Assembly (NCBI GenBank): GCA_029055875.1
Contig: JAIDCJ010000022.1
Span: forward strand, 60,221-124,220
Source of the DNA: Clostridia bacterium
GTDB lineage: Bacteria > Bacillota > Clostridia > Christensenellales > Borkfalkiaceae
DNA: 64,000 bases
Reading direction: 5' to 3'
Shown here: piece after piece, positions 9,301-16,719 of the stretch
How the letters are laid out: each line of letters opens with the position of its first letter
Position numbering within the stretch: position 1 is the first letter of the stretch
Notes under the pieces: model-generated
What the model was told of the DNA's origin: nothing
What the model saw: only the letters and a program-made list of their open reading frames with translations
Databases searched by the model: none
Made by a program: the position numbers and the translations under genes

Positions 9301-11970
9301 ATCCCTGAGCTTCTTTTCGGTGATTTTGGATACCTTCTGACGGTAGAATTCAAGCAGCAACGCAAGGAAGGATTTTAAGTGGCGAATCTCTGCAATGAGC
9401 ACTTCCGAAGCGCAGAAAATTTTATCGCGCGATTCTTGCGTGTACTCGTAGAGGTTCACGTTCTTGAAGGGCGAGTTGCTCACCCCGCCGCATTCCTTCG
9501 CGGCAGCCGCCGCCGAAAGAATCATGTTCTTGCACTTTAAGAGCTTGTTCTCGGTAAGCGAATCGTAGAAAGAGCTTTCGACGTCCATAATGTCGGGCGC
9601 ACTCTTGTTTTGGAGATAGAGAATAATTGCCTGATAGATAGAAATACCAAGGCGGCGCTTTTTGTGGAGCGCCTTCATGGGCGCGCGCAGCTCTTCGCGG
9701 AGCGCGACCATCTCCCGCGCACGCTCTTCGAGGGAGCACTCTTCCTGCTTGCCTGCGAGGCTCAACGTCTGTTCCATGCGGCGCAGAACGTCCGACTTAT
9801 CCGTCTTGTTGGAGTGGATCTCTAAGCAGAAGTCGCCGATGCCGACGCTATCCAAACGCTTTTTAACGACGTCGAGCGCGGCTTTCTTTTCCGCAACGAA
9901 CAGCACGCGTTTGCCGCCTGCGAGCGCGTTTGCAATAATGTTTGTAATCGTCTGCGATTTGCCCGTGCCGGGAGGGCCGTGCAAAACGAAGCTCGCGCCC
10001 GTGCCCGAAAGGGATACCGCCGAATACTGCGAGCTGTCCGAGGGCAGAGGCAGAAGCGTCTTTTCGGGATCGCCGTCGTCCTCTTCCACCGGGGCAGGGA
10101 ACTCCTGCTTTTGCAGACGGTTAGAAAGGAGCGAAGAAACGATTCTGTTCTTCTTGAACTCGGTAATGTTGTTTTTAATTTCGTTCCACATGAGGAAACG
10201 CTGGAAGGAGAAGGTGGCAAGGTACACGTCCGTCACCACGTCCCAGCCCTTCATGTTCGCGATTTCCGCACGCACCATGGCAAGGATCTCTTTGATTTTC
10301 AAGGCAGACACGTCGCCGCCTAAGCCCCGCACGTCGATATTGAATTCCTGTTTGAGGTATTCGAGGAGCGTGGAGTTTACGGAGTATTCCCCCTCCGCCG
10401 CCTTCACGGAAAAATCCTCGTTGCCCTTGGCTCTGCCTAAAACTGCGGGCGCGAGCACGAGGGGCGCGTATTTGGTCTTGCCGTCCTCGTTGCTCTTATA
10501 TTTCAAGAATCCGAACGCAAGATAGAGAATTTTCGAGCCCGTCTCTTCCACGGCTTCGCGGTTTCTCTTGAAGAGCTTGTTCGCCGTTTCCGCAGTCGTC
10601 TTTGCGTCGGTAAAAGTGCGCAGGAAGCCCTTCTTCTGTTCGAGCGCAGTGAGCTCTTTGAGCTGTCCTTTCAGCTCTGCGCCGAAGTCGGGATCGTTGC
10701 CCTGACTGCTCTGCGCCTTTAATTTGAGCTCCTTTACGGAGAGCTGTGCAAACAGTTTATCCGCGTCCGCGGAATATAAATGCAAAGAATTTTTGCCCGA
10801 GAAATTGAGAAGCGCGTTCTTGCCCGTAAGATCGAGTAGTCTGCGCTCCCACTGCTTGTTCTTACTCTGCTTGCCCTCTAAGGCGAGCTTCTTGAACACG
10901 GGCAGCGGCGCGGGAGCGTTCTCGTCCGAGAGCTCCTCGTCCTTCAAAAGCTCGTAGCCGTGTAAGCTCTTTCCGCGCAGGGGCAGCGGGCGCACCCCGC
11001 CCATACGGCAACGGCGGATATCGATGAAATATTCGTATAAATTTCCCTTGAGCTGATGACGGAAGTGTGTTTCGGAGGGCGTGAACGCTACGCTCTTCGA
11101 GCCGAACAAATCCTCCGCGTCAAAGAAGCTCAAGTTGTTAATGCCCTCGGAAATGTACTTGCCGATAATTTCCTTATCGTCGGTGACGGTATCGAGGAAG
11201 CAACTATCGTAAAGCCAGACGCCTACGCCCACGTTGTTTTTGCCGATTGCTATGACGGGGTGCAGGTGAACCGCTTCCAGGCACGCCGCCGCAAAGAGCG
11301 CGAGCTGCAACGCGCTTGCCGATTTATCTTTGAGAATGGAAGTTTCCTTTGCCGCAGGCAAGGGAGATGCGAGGTTGGTTTCGCACGATTTTTCGATACC
11401 CCTGCTCTTGATTGCCACGAACACCGCCGCCGCAATTTGGCGCACGGCGTTTTTGTCCGTGCCCGTGTAGCCGTAGAATTCCGCGTCCGCCTTCCATTTT
11501 TTGAGGCGCGCACCCGTATCGGCAAGAATGGGCGAGCAGTCCGCAATGCGCGGACGCACGAAGGAAGCAAGCCGTTCGGCGTTGCCCTCCAAGCCCTCCC
11601 ACCAGTCGAAGGGAAGCGCGGTAATGTTCGCTTTCTTGCGCAGAACCTCTACGCCCTCTTGCGTGATGATAATTTGCGCGGGGCATACGCGGAGCTCGTT
11701 ATTCTCCGCAAGGAACAGCGGCGAGAAAATTTCTGCGTTGAGTTCGACGGAGCTCTCGAAGGGAACTTCCGTCTGCGTTTCGTATGCGGCAAAGAGCCCG
11801 TCTGCGCTCTCAGCCGTCACGCCGAGCGTCACCGCCTCGGCAGCGTCGTTTTTAATTTGAATGGAAATGGGCGTAGCGAGAAAATAATCGGTAAATCCGA
11901 CGTATTTCGGAAACCGAAGCTCTACCGCAATTTTCTCTTTGAGTGTGTTTTTTTGTTTGGTTGCTGCCAT
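6361..11970 (-). CDS. DUF4011-SF1 helicase-Vsr-like nuclease-DUF3320 protein (defence-associated family)
   Basis: This is a single 1869-residue polypeptide. An N-terminal DUF4011-like region ends near LLDLTGKNALLNFSGKNSL. A superfamily I helicase follows, with Walker A GPPGTGKSQTITNI at about residue 665, Walker B LVIFDEASQMS at about 1280, GDPKQLPPTSFF at about 1305 and the C-terminal VSRARE motif at about 1517. The next region is a Vsr/DUF559-like nuclease fold (FKVDVAVIDPNNKHRFVLGI, about 1595-1660), and a DUF3320-like tail closes the protein. Such fusions are known from bacterial defence islands. The nuclease reads GIICDG where I remember GIECDG for the family, so nuclease activity may be altered. 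The gene is intact and embedded between yraN and trkH. Its substrate is unknown. Confidence 0.88.
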   Translation of the reverse strand: MAATKQKNTLKEKIAVELRFPKYVGFTDYFLATPISIQIKNDAAEAVTLGVTAESADGLFAAYETQTEVPFESSVELNAEIFSPLFLAENNELRVCPAQIIITQEGVEVLRKKANITALPFDWWEGLEGNAERLASFVRPRIADCSPILADTGARLKKWKADAEFYGYTGTDKNAVRQIAAAVFVAIKSRGIEKSCETNLASPLPAAKETSILKDKSASALQLALFAAACLEAVHLHPVIAIGKNNVGVGVWLYDSCFLDTVTDDKEIIGKYISEGINNLSFFDAEDLFGSKSVAFTPSETHFRHQLKGNLYEYFIDIRRCRMGGVRPLPLRGKSLHGYELLKDEELSDENAPAPLPVFKKLALEGKQSKNKQWERRLLDLTGKNALLNFSGKNSLHLYSADADKLFAQLSVKELKLKAQSSQGNDPDFGAELKGQLKELTALEQKKGFLRTFTDAKTTAETANKLFKRNREAVEETGSKILYLAFGFLKYKSNEDGKTKYAPLVLAPAVLGRAKGNEDFSVKAAEGEYSVNSTLLEYLKQEFNIDVRGLGGDVSALKIKEILAMVRAEIANMKGWDVVTDVYLATFSFQRFLMWNEIKNNITEFKKNRIVSSLLSNRLQKQEFPAPVEEDDGDPEKTLLPLPSDSSQYSAVSLSGTGASFVLHGPPGTGKSQTITNIIANALAGGKRVLFVAEKKAALDVVKKRLDSVGIGDFCLEIHSNKTDKSDVLRRMEQTLSLAGKQEECSLEERAREMVALREELRAPMKALHKKRRLGISIYQAIILYLQNKSAPDIMDVESSFYDSLTENKLLKCKNMILSAAAAAKECGGVSNSPFKNVNLYEYTQESRDKIFCASEVLIAEIRHLKSFLALLLEFYRQKVSKITEKKLRDLADISSNLAEGVYDKYFSNVTEEDFYIFYNANKRLDTCLEYYKKHFKTLVEPNMDLGELAKVCEEGGDWKQVRGAKTLVKQLQKTALHKIDEDDIPKYLQTVLEIYSAIERIASKHTLSRSFCSGGKINYKRRREFLAELYALHEKCASAFLDYNADAFNGMCIRASNGYTLPVLEGYMKAAESFFTALDSFYETTHADRDKLVAEDILDYYSTKASSLIDNIDMLPNWCMYKDTTRKLSSLGLNFIADELEGGRLKGENILAGFEKNVYKNFLEINIPADPNLSHMTVGTLEESIEKFRLACDEYSKLTRNKLREILISRLPKAGSEGTLSIELSAFARFAKSNLRGTGLRAMFSEIPTLSAVVSPCLLMSPIAVAQYLAPVANSFDLVIFDEASQMSTAEAVGSIARAKAAIVVGDPKQLPPTSFFNSQYVDEDNLENEDLESVLDDCLALGMPERHLEFHYRSKHESLIAFSNSMYYDNRLCTFPSPDSLESKVKLVEVDGSYDRGFTKRNRKEAEALVKEVIRRLSDPVLSRSSMGVVTFSSAQQEDIDRLLTKAIQQKKLESVAYEREEPLFVKNLENVQGDERDVILFSVCYGPDQTGRVSLNFGPLNQAGGWRRLNVAVSRAREEMLVFSTMKANMINLQKTSSKGVAGLKAFLEFAERGRTTLAVRSDTVRSGASIGKFIAQEIAGYGYECRYNVGASDFKVDVAVIDPNNKHRFVLGIICDGTDKFSVKDRNVLQMQTLKRGNWNVMRLNTVNYFNNPKREIKHIKEMLDKLTGAEKKTGSWIAKYQKPYKAVSASGKEEASTFVTGGANDAQIMSRLKEIVAAEEPISRAFLKKRCLATFGIIKSGTKVDSRLDSLIEGCAFARESVNGTDYFYKNARAITVGKFRTDDTRTLRKSEDDFTVYDIISLVKGALEERVALYMDEVLKLVSEVFREVKMNEKFGAFVRDCVSYGEEKGIFFRSVSDRISLA

Positions 11971-12012
11971 ACTTCTCCTTGTGCCGCTCCCGTTAATTAT
12001 GAACCATCACGC

Positions 12013-12372
12013 TTATATATAAGCGTCCTCGAAGTATTCTAATTGTCCTTCGTAGATAGAAGCAATATCGAACCGAACGGGTACTTCCTCTTTTCTTCTT
12101 GCGCAAAAGTAGCCCGCAATCTGGCGGTACCTGCGCCGTTTGTTTTTATCTACCGCTTCGGCGGGAAGCCCGAAGCTATCGCTCTCCCGCGTCTTTACTT
12201 CCACGAAGCAGTAGGTATCTTCTTTATAAGCCACGATATCCGCTTCGCCGAAGGGCGTTTTGTAATTGCGCGATATAATTTTATAGCCGTGCTGTTTGAG
12301 GTATTTACAGGTCAGCTCTTCACCTTGCCGTCCCAGAATTTTTTTACGAAGGTCTTGCGGTGAATGCTGCAT
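12013..12372 (-). CDS. yraN: YraN family endonuclease-fold protein (UPF0102)
   Basis: The 119 residues from ATG 12372 open MQHSPQDLRKKILGRQGEEL and contain the YraN core: CKYLKQHGYKIISRNYKTPFGEADIVA followed by FVEVKTRES. The E-x-D and E-V-K residues form a PD-(D/E)xK-like site. The frame is open to 12522, but the longer version reads through rnhB in another frame. The ATG at 12372 is preferred for its AGGGAG SD and family length. It overlaps the end of rnhB by 61 bases, a common pairing. The biological role is unsettled; the fold suggests nucleic-acid processing. Confidence 0.9.
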   Translation of the reverse strand: MQHSPQDLRKKILGRQGEELTCKYLKQHGYKIISRNYKTPFGEADIVAYKEDTYCFVEVKTRESDSFGLPAEAVDKNKRRRYRQIAGYFCARRKEEVPVRFDIASIYEGQLEYFEDAYI

Positions 12373-12932
12373 ATGCCGTTCTCCCTGATTGCCTGTATGT
12401 GCGCCGCCGTGCCGTAGCCCGCGTTGCGCTCGAACCCGTACTCGGGAAACTCTATCGCAAAGCGGCACATGAGCTCGTCCCGATAGACTTTTGCAAGAAT
12501 GCTCGCCGCGCCGATACTGCAAACGAGCGCATCGCCCTTTACGATGCTCTTTTGCGGAATAGCGATATCGAGCGTCATGTTGCCGTCCGTAAGCACCATA
12601 TCCGCAGGAATGCTGAGCGATTCCACGGCGCGCTTCATGCAGAGGCGGGTTGCCTGTAAAATATTGATTTCGTCTATCACTTCCGCGCTGACTTCTTGAA
12701 TGGAATAGGCGCGGGCAGTTTGTTTGATTTTTTCCGCGAGCTGTTCGCGTTTCTTTGCGGAGAGCTTTTTACTGTCGTCAATGCCGGGAATGCGCTTTTC
12801 TTCCTCTAATGGAAGAATGACCGCCGCGCACACGACGGGCCCCGCCAAGGGGCCTCTGCCCACTTCGTCTACCCCCGCAACGGCGGAAAAGCCTTGTTCA
12901 AAATACTTTCTTTCTATGTCAAGTAAGTCCAT
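12312..12932 (-). CDS. rnhB: Ribonuclease HII
   Basis: This 206-residue cytosolic enzyme removes ribonucleotides from DNA and RNA primers. The start motif VAGVDEVGRGPLAGPVVCAA gives the catalytic Asp-Glu pair near residues 21-22. LTDGNMTLDI and KGDALVCSIGAASILAKVYRD provide the next acidic and lysine positions. The C-terminal YGFERNAGYGTAAHI segment is the conserved RNase HII end. It starts 23 bases after rbgA, in the classical rimM-trmD-rbgA-rnhB order. Confidence 0.96.
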   Translation of the reverse strand: MDLLDIERKYFEQGFSAVAGVDEVGRGPLAGPVVCAAVILPLEEEKRIPGIDDSKKLSAKKREQLAEKIKQTARAYSIQEVSAEVIDEINILQATRLCMKRAVESLSIPADMVLTDGNMTLDIAIPQKSIVKGDALVCSIGAASILAKVYRDELMCRFAIEFPEYGFERNAGYGTAAHIQAIRENGICSIHRKTFVKKFWDGKVKS

Positions 12933-12955
12933 ATTTTATCCGTCCGCCGTCCCTT

Positions 12956-13822
12956 TTATATGAGCCCGACTGCCGCACAGTCCTCACGTCCGTCCAAACA
13001 GATTTTGCCGAGCTTGCCTTTGCGGAAATCGTCGATAAGGGCGCGCTCCCCGCGCTCGTAATCGAAATCGTTTCCGCGCAGGATAAACCCTCTGCGTTTA
13101 CAAACCTGCTCCAACATTTCAAGCGGCGTGCCGCCCGTAATGGAGTAACGCTCTTCAAGCCCTGCGGGGTATTTCTCCCAAAGCTCTTCTAAAAGCGCAA
13201 GCGCGATTTCGTCGAATTCCAAAATGTCATCGTTCACCGAGCCGACGTAGGCAAGCCGCCGCGCCAGGGCTTGGTTTTCAAAATAAGGGGGCATGGTGCC
13301 GGGGGTATCTAAAAGCTCGAACGCGCCGCACTTCACCCATTGCTTTGCGCGGGTGACGCCCGCCTTGTCGCCCGTCTGCGCTTTCTTTCCGCCCGAAAGA
13401 AGATTGATAACGGTGCTCTTGCCCGTGTTGGGCACGCCCGCAATTAAAAAACGAACGGGCTTATTAGAGCCCTTTTCTTTGAGCCTTTCCGTCTTCTCCC
13501 GCACGAGCGCGCTCATTGCTTCCTGCAATTTCCGTAAGCTCCCGCTTGCATTCGCCGAAAATTTCATGGCGTTCTTTCCGCTCTCTTTGAGTAGCGCCAC
13601 GATTCCGTCCGCCTTACCGTCTGCAAGGTCGGCTTTATTCAAAAGATACAATACGGGTTTATTCCCGACGAGTGCTTTAAGCTTCGGGTTAAAACTCGAG
13701 GCGGGAGCGCGTGCATCGAGCACGAACACCACCGCATCGCAAACTTTTAAGTTTTCTTCCATCATGCGCACGGCTTTCGCCATGTGCCCGGGGAACCACT
13801 GTATCGTTTTCACGAAATTCAT
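12956..13822 (-). CDS. rbgA: Ribosome biogenesis GTPase (YlqF/RbgA)
   Basis: This is a 288-residue circularly permuted GTPase. The N-terminus IQWFPGHMAKAVRMMEENL is the RbgA signature. G4 LLNKADL (about residue 62) precedes G1 GVPNTGKST (about residue 130) and G3 LLDTPGTMPP, which is the permuted order. The C-terminal helical domain binds the immature 50S subunit, where the protein promotes late assembly including L16 incorporation. It lies 42 bases after trmD. In many Firmicutes rplS sits between these two, but no rplS is present here. Confidence 0.95.
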   Translation of the reverse strand: MNFVKTIQWFPGHMAKAVRMMEENLKVCDAVVFVLDARAPASSFNPKLKALVGNKPVLYLLNKADLADGKADGIVALLKESGKNAMKFSANASGSLRKLQEAMSALVREKTERLKEKGSNKPVRFLIAGVPNTGKSTVINLLSGGKKAQTGDKAGVTRAKQWVKCGAFELLDTPGTMPPYFENQALARRLAYVGSVNDDILEFDEIALALLEELWEKYPAGLEERYSITGGTPLEMLEQVCKRRGFILRGNDFDYERGERALIDDFRKGKLGKICLDGREDCAAVGLI

Positions 13823-13864
13823 TTCTCCATACGGCGCGGCTTGCTCCGCGCACCAAGTTGGAAT

Positions 13865-14530
13865 TTATTTTAAGAGGTCGGGTCTGTTTTTCTTTGTAAT
13901 TTCCAAAGATTTTTCCCGACGCCATTTGTCTATTTCGGCATGGTTGCCGCTGCGAAGTACCTCGGGCACGGTAAGCCCTCTGTATTCCACGGGGCGGGTG
14001 TACTGCGGATATTCCAAAAGATTTTCGGAAAAACTCTCCTGCACGAGCGATTCGGGCGAGAGCACACCGTCCACGTAGCGCGCCACGCAGTCCGCAATCA
14101 CCATTGCGGGAAGCTCGCCGCCCGTTAAAACGTAATCGCCGATACTCACTTCTTCGTCGATAAACAAATCGATTGCGCGCTGGTCGATACCCTCGTAGTG
14201 TCCGCACAAAAGCACGATATGCTCGCACTCTACAAGCTCGAACACCTTTTCCTGACGGAAAGTCTGTCCCTTGGGAGAAAGATAAATGCGGCGTGCTTTA
14301 TGCTCGGGGTCTACCGCCTCGATTGCGCTTCCCACGGGCTGCGCCATCATGACCATGCCCGCGCCGCCGCCGAAGGGATAGTCGTCGCACTTCAAATGTT
14401 TATCTTCCGTGTAATCTCTGAGGTTCACGACCTCAATCGTCAGTTTCCCCTCTTTCACCGCTCTGCCCACGATGCTCTCAAAGAGCGGCGCGAACATTTC
14501 GGGAAAGAGTGTGAGAATGGTAATTTTCAT
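13865..14530 (-). CDS. trmD: tRNA (guanine37-N1)-methyltransferase
   Basis: This 221-residue SPOUT-class methyltransferase starts MKITILTLFPEMFAPLFESI. The knot region contains LLCGHYEGIDQRAIDLFIDEEVSIGDYVLTGGELPAMV-type residues around 110-150, where S-adenosylmethionine binds. It methylates G37 next to the anticodon and prevents +1 frameshifting. The start ATG overlaps the stop of rimM by four bases, indicating translational coupling. The length is slightly short because the C-terminal extension is brief. Confidence 0.96.
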   Translation of the reverse strand: MKITILTLFPEMFAPLFESIVGRAVKEGKLTIEVVNLRDYTEDKHLKCDDYPFGGGAGMVMMAQPVGSAIEAVDPEHKARRIYLSPKGQTFRQEKVFELVECEHIVLLCGHYEGIDQRAIDLFIDEEVSIGDYVLTGGELPAMVIADCVARYVDGVLSPESLVQESFSENLLEYPQYTRPVEYRGLTVPEVLRSGNHAEIDKWRREKSLEITKKNRPDLLK

Positions 14531-15027
14531 AACACCGCAACCTCGAAGTACCGCTTTTCGTTGACCGTAATTTTCTTGCCCTCAGCGTCGATTTCTATTA
14601 TCACGCCGCTTGCCGCGGGGAAGAGAATTTCCTTGCCGTCCTTTTCGAGCGTGTAAATATCGGTTGCCGCTACTCGAATTTCTTTGAGCGTTCCGAGAAG
14701 CGTGCCCTTTTCGGTGACGATTTCCGCGCCCAATAAGTCGGCAATGTAATAACTTCCGTCGGGCGGTTCAGGTGCTTCCTCGCGCGGGATAACAACTTGT
14801 TTCGCGCGGAGCAGCTCCGCCGCGTTGCGGTCTACCACCCCGCGAAGCCCCAAATACACCGCGCTGCCGTCCGTGCGTACGGAGAGAACTTTATATTCCG
14901 TGCCATCCAAAAATACACGCTTGAACGCTTTGAAATCTTCGGGAGAATCGGTAAACGGTTTAATTTTCAGCTCGCCGCGAATGCCCTGCGGCTTTAAGAC
15001 CTCGCCTACGATCAGTTCTTTTTCCAT
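14527..15027 (-). CDS. rimM: 16S rRNA processing protein RimM
   Basis: The 166 residues open MEKELIVGEVLKPQGIRGELKI, the conserved RimM N-terminus. A C-terminal PRC-barrel domain follows (GSYYIADLLGAEIVTEKGTLLG to the end). RimM binds S19 and assists 30S head assembly. The ATG at 15027 is favoured by the SD GGGGGAA 7-8 bases before it over a TTG four codons upstream. The gene overlaps the 3' end of tmk by 16 bases and the start of trmD by four. Confidence 0.94.
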   Translation of the reverse strand: MEKELIVGEVLKPQGIRGELKIKPFTDSPEDFKAFKRVFLDGTEYKVLSVRTDGSAVYLGLRGVVDRNAAELLRAKQVVIPREEAPEPPDGSYYIADLLGAEIVTEKGTLLGTLKEIRVAATDIYTLEKDGKEILFPAASGVIIEIDAEGKKITVNEKRYFEVAVL

Positions 15028-15650
15028 GCGTTCCCCCAAAGCTCGTCGATATATCCGCGGATATGCGCCTGCGTTTGGAACTTGTCCTCTTCGCTCTTCA
15101 CGATTTTAATATTTTCGTCTTTAAGCTCCTCGAACACCTCGAAGAACTTCGTGCGGATTTTCTGCTGTCTTTCCTGCGTTTCGTAGCGCTCCGTTTCCCC
15201 GCGTTTGAGCACCCGCTTCATGCTCTCGGCGATAGGCACGTCGATATAAATGACGAGGTCGGGCCGCAGCATTTCCATGGCGGGCTTGTTGAGCTCCTTC
15301 ACCCATTCGAGCGGCACGAAACCGCCGTTGTAGGCAAAGGACGAATAGTAATACCGATCGCACAGCACGGTAACGCCCGCGTCTAATTTCGCTTTCATGC
15401 CGTTTACGGGGTTCGTGATATGGTCTACCCTGTCCGCCGCGAAAAGCAGCGCGATTGCGTGCTCGTCCGCATCAAGTCGCCCCGTTAAACAGGAGCGAAG
15501 AAGTGCGCCGAACGGAGAATCGGTAGGCTCGTGCGTGAGATAGCACGCTACCCCTTTCTCCTCTAAATATTTACTGAGCATTTTCATCTGCGTGCTCTTG
15601 CCGCTGCCGTCCGTACCTTCAAAGACGATAAATTTGCCTTTTTTTTCCAT
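15012..15650 (-). CDS. tmk: Thymidylate kinase
   Basis: This 212-residue P-loop kinase has FEGTDGSGKSTQ at residues about 10-20, the substrate motif LCDRYYYSSFAYNGG near 95, and a LID region RVLKRGETERYE. It phosphorylates dTMP to dTDP. It is the first gene of the long run reaching 3537, driven by the promoter at 15660-15688. Tmk is not a standard member of the rimM-trmD cluster, so this is a lineage-specific arrangement. Confidence 0.96.
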   Translation of the reverse strand: MEKKGKFIVFEGTDGSGKSTQMKMLSKYLEEKGVACYLTHEPTDSPFGALLRSCLTGRLDADEHAIALLFAADRVDHITNPVNGMKAKLDAGVTVLCDRYYYSSFAYNGGFVPLEWVKELNKPAMEMLRPDLVIYIDVPIAESMKRVLKRGETERYETQERQQKIRTKFFEVFEELKDENIKIVKSEEDKFQTQAHIRGYIDELWGNAWKKN

Positions 15651-15659
15651 AGCGTTTCT

Positions 15660-15688
15660 ATTATAGCAAAAACCCGCGTTGCTGTCAA
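15660..15688 (-). promoter_or_regulatory. Sigma-A promoter of the tmk operon, nested in the mutY terminator
   Basis: Minus-strand TTGACA (15683-15688) and TATAAT (15660-15665) have a 17-base spacer. The -35 lies in the loop and first stem base of the terminator hairpin that ends the upstream mutY operon. Confidence 0.85.
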
Positions 15689-15696
15689 ACGCGGGT
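15665..15696 (-). terminator. Terminator of the purL-like/fhs/mutY operon
   Basis: ACCCGCGTT (15672-15680) pairs with AACGCGGGT (15688-15696) around a 7-base loop containing the tmk -35. Five T follow on the minus strand. Confidence 0.8.
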
Positions 15697-15726
15697 GCCT
15701 CTCATTGAGAAATTTTCGTACCTGTC

Positions 15727-16719
15727 CTATTTGAGCCAATCCTTGAACGCTTTGAACGCCGAGGGCAATGCGTAGCCGCTTTTCAGCTCCTCTTTCGTAA
15801 CCCAAACGTAGTCGGAAAAGCACTCCTTTGCCCTCACGAAATAGCCCGTCATGTGCCATTCGACGTGTGTAAAAATATGCTTCGCGCTCTTAACTTTAAC
15901 CACCTCGCCAAATGCGGCAGGCTCCGCCTCTTCAAAGAGAGGAAACTGCCAAAGCCCTGCAAGCAAGCCCTTTTCCGCACGCTTTTGAAGCGCATATTTA
16001 CCGTTACGTTCAAGAACGAGCACGGTTAGGTGTTGTATCTTTCTTGCCCGCTTCTCCGCCCGCACGGGGAACTCCTCTTCACGGTTTTCAAGGTGCGCCC
16101 TGCAAAGCCCTGCCCACGGACATTCCCCGCAAAGGGGTGCACCGTTCGGCACGCACACGATTGCGCCCAGCTCCATAAGTGCCTGACAAAAATCCCCCGC
16201 TTCTTTGGGGTACACCTCTTTTAGAAGCGCGGAAAACTCCGCTTTGGTTTTATTATCGTCGATATTCCTGCCGTCGGCAAGCAGGCGCGTTAAAATGCGA
16301 AGAACGTTTCCGTCCACCGCGGGACAGGGCAAATCGTACGCAATCGAGCAAATCGCGCCCGCCGTGTAATCGCCGATACCCGCAAGCGCGCGCACCCCCT
16401 CGAAGGTTTTCGGAAAGCCGTCTTTTGCAATAACTTTCGCCGCCCTGTGCAAATTCCGCGCGCGGGAGTAATAGCCTAAGCCCTCCCAGTATTTGAGCAC
16501 CTCATCCTCGCTAGCCTCGGCAAGCTCTTTCGCCGTGGGGAAGCGTTCAAGGAAACGAACGTAGTATTCCTTCACCGCCTCTACGCGCGTCTGTTGGAGC
16601 ATGATTTCCGAAACCCAGACCTTGTACGCATCGTGCGTGCCGCGCCAAGGGAGCGTGCGTTTATGAACACGGTACCACCCGAGTAGTGGCGGTACCGCTT
16701 GCCGTAAAATATCCTTCAT
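15727..16719 (-). CDS. mutY: A/G-specific adenine glycosylase
   Basis: The 330 residues begin with the DNA glycosylase domain. IMLQQTRVEAVKEYY carries the catalytic Glu and the helix-hairpin-helix is LAGIGDYTAGAICS. A 4Fe-4S cluster uses C-x6-C-x2-C-x5-C in CVPNGAPLCGECPWAGLC (about residues 190-207). A C-terminal NUDIX-like domain (VLVLERNGKYALQKRAEKGL) reads 8-oxoG. MutY removes adenine mispaired with 8-oxoguanine. Its ATG overlaps the fhs stop by one base (TAATG), and the gene ends at the hairpin holding the tmk promoter. Confidence 0.95.
   Translation of the reverse strand: MKDILRQAVPPLLGWYRVHKRTLPWRGTHDAYKVWVSEIMLQQTRVEAVKEYYVRFLERFPTAKELAEASEDEVLKYWEGLGYYSRARNLHRAAKVIAKDGFPKTFEGVRALAGIGDYTAGAICSIAYDLPCPAVDGNVLRILTRLLADGRNIDDNKTKAEFSALLKEVYPKEAGDFCQALMELGAIVCVPNGAPLCGECPWAGLCRAHLENREEEFPVRAEKRARKIQHLTVLVLERNGKYALQKRAEKGLLAGLWQFPLFEEAEPAAFGEVVKVKSAKHIFTHVEWHMTGYFVRAKECFSDYVWVTKEELKSGYALPSAFKAFKDWLK

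Noticed and set aside
12372..12522. Longer N-terminus for YraN using the first start at 12522.
   Set aside because: The additional residues read through rnhB in another frame and do not resemble YraN; ATG 12372 has a good SD.
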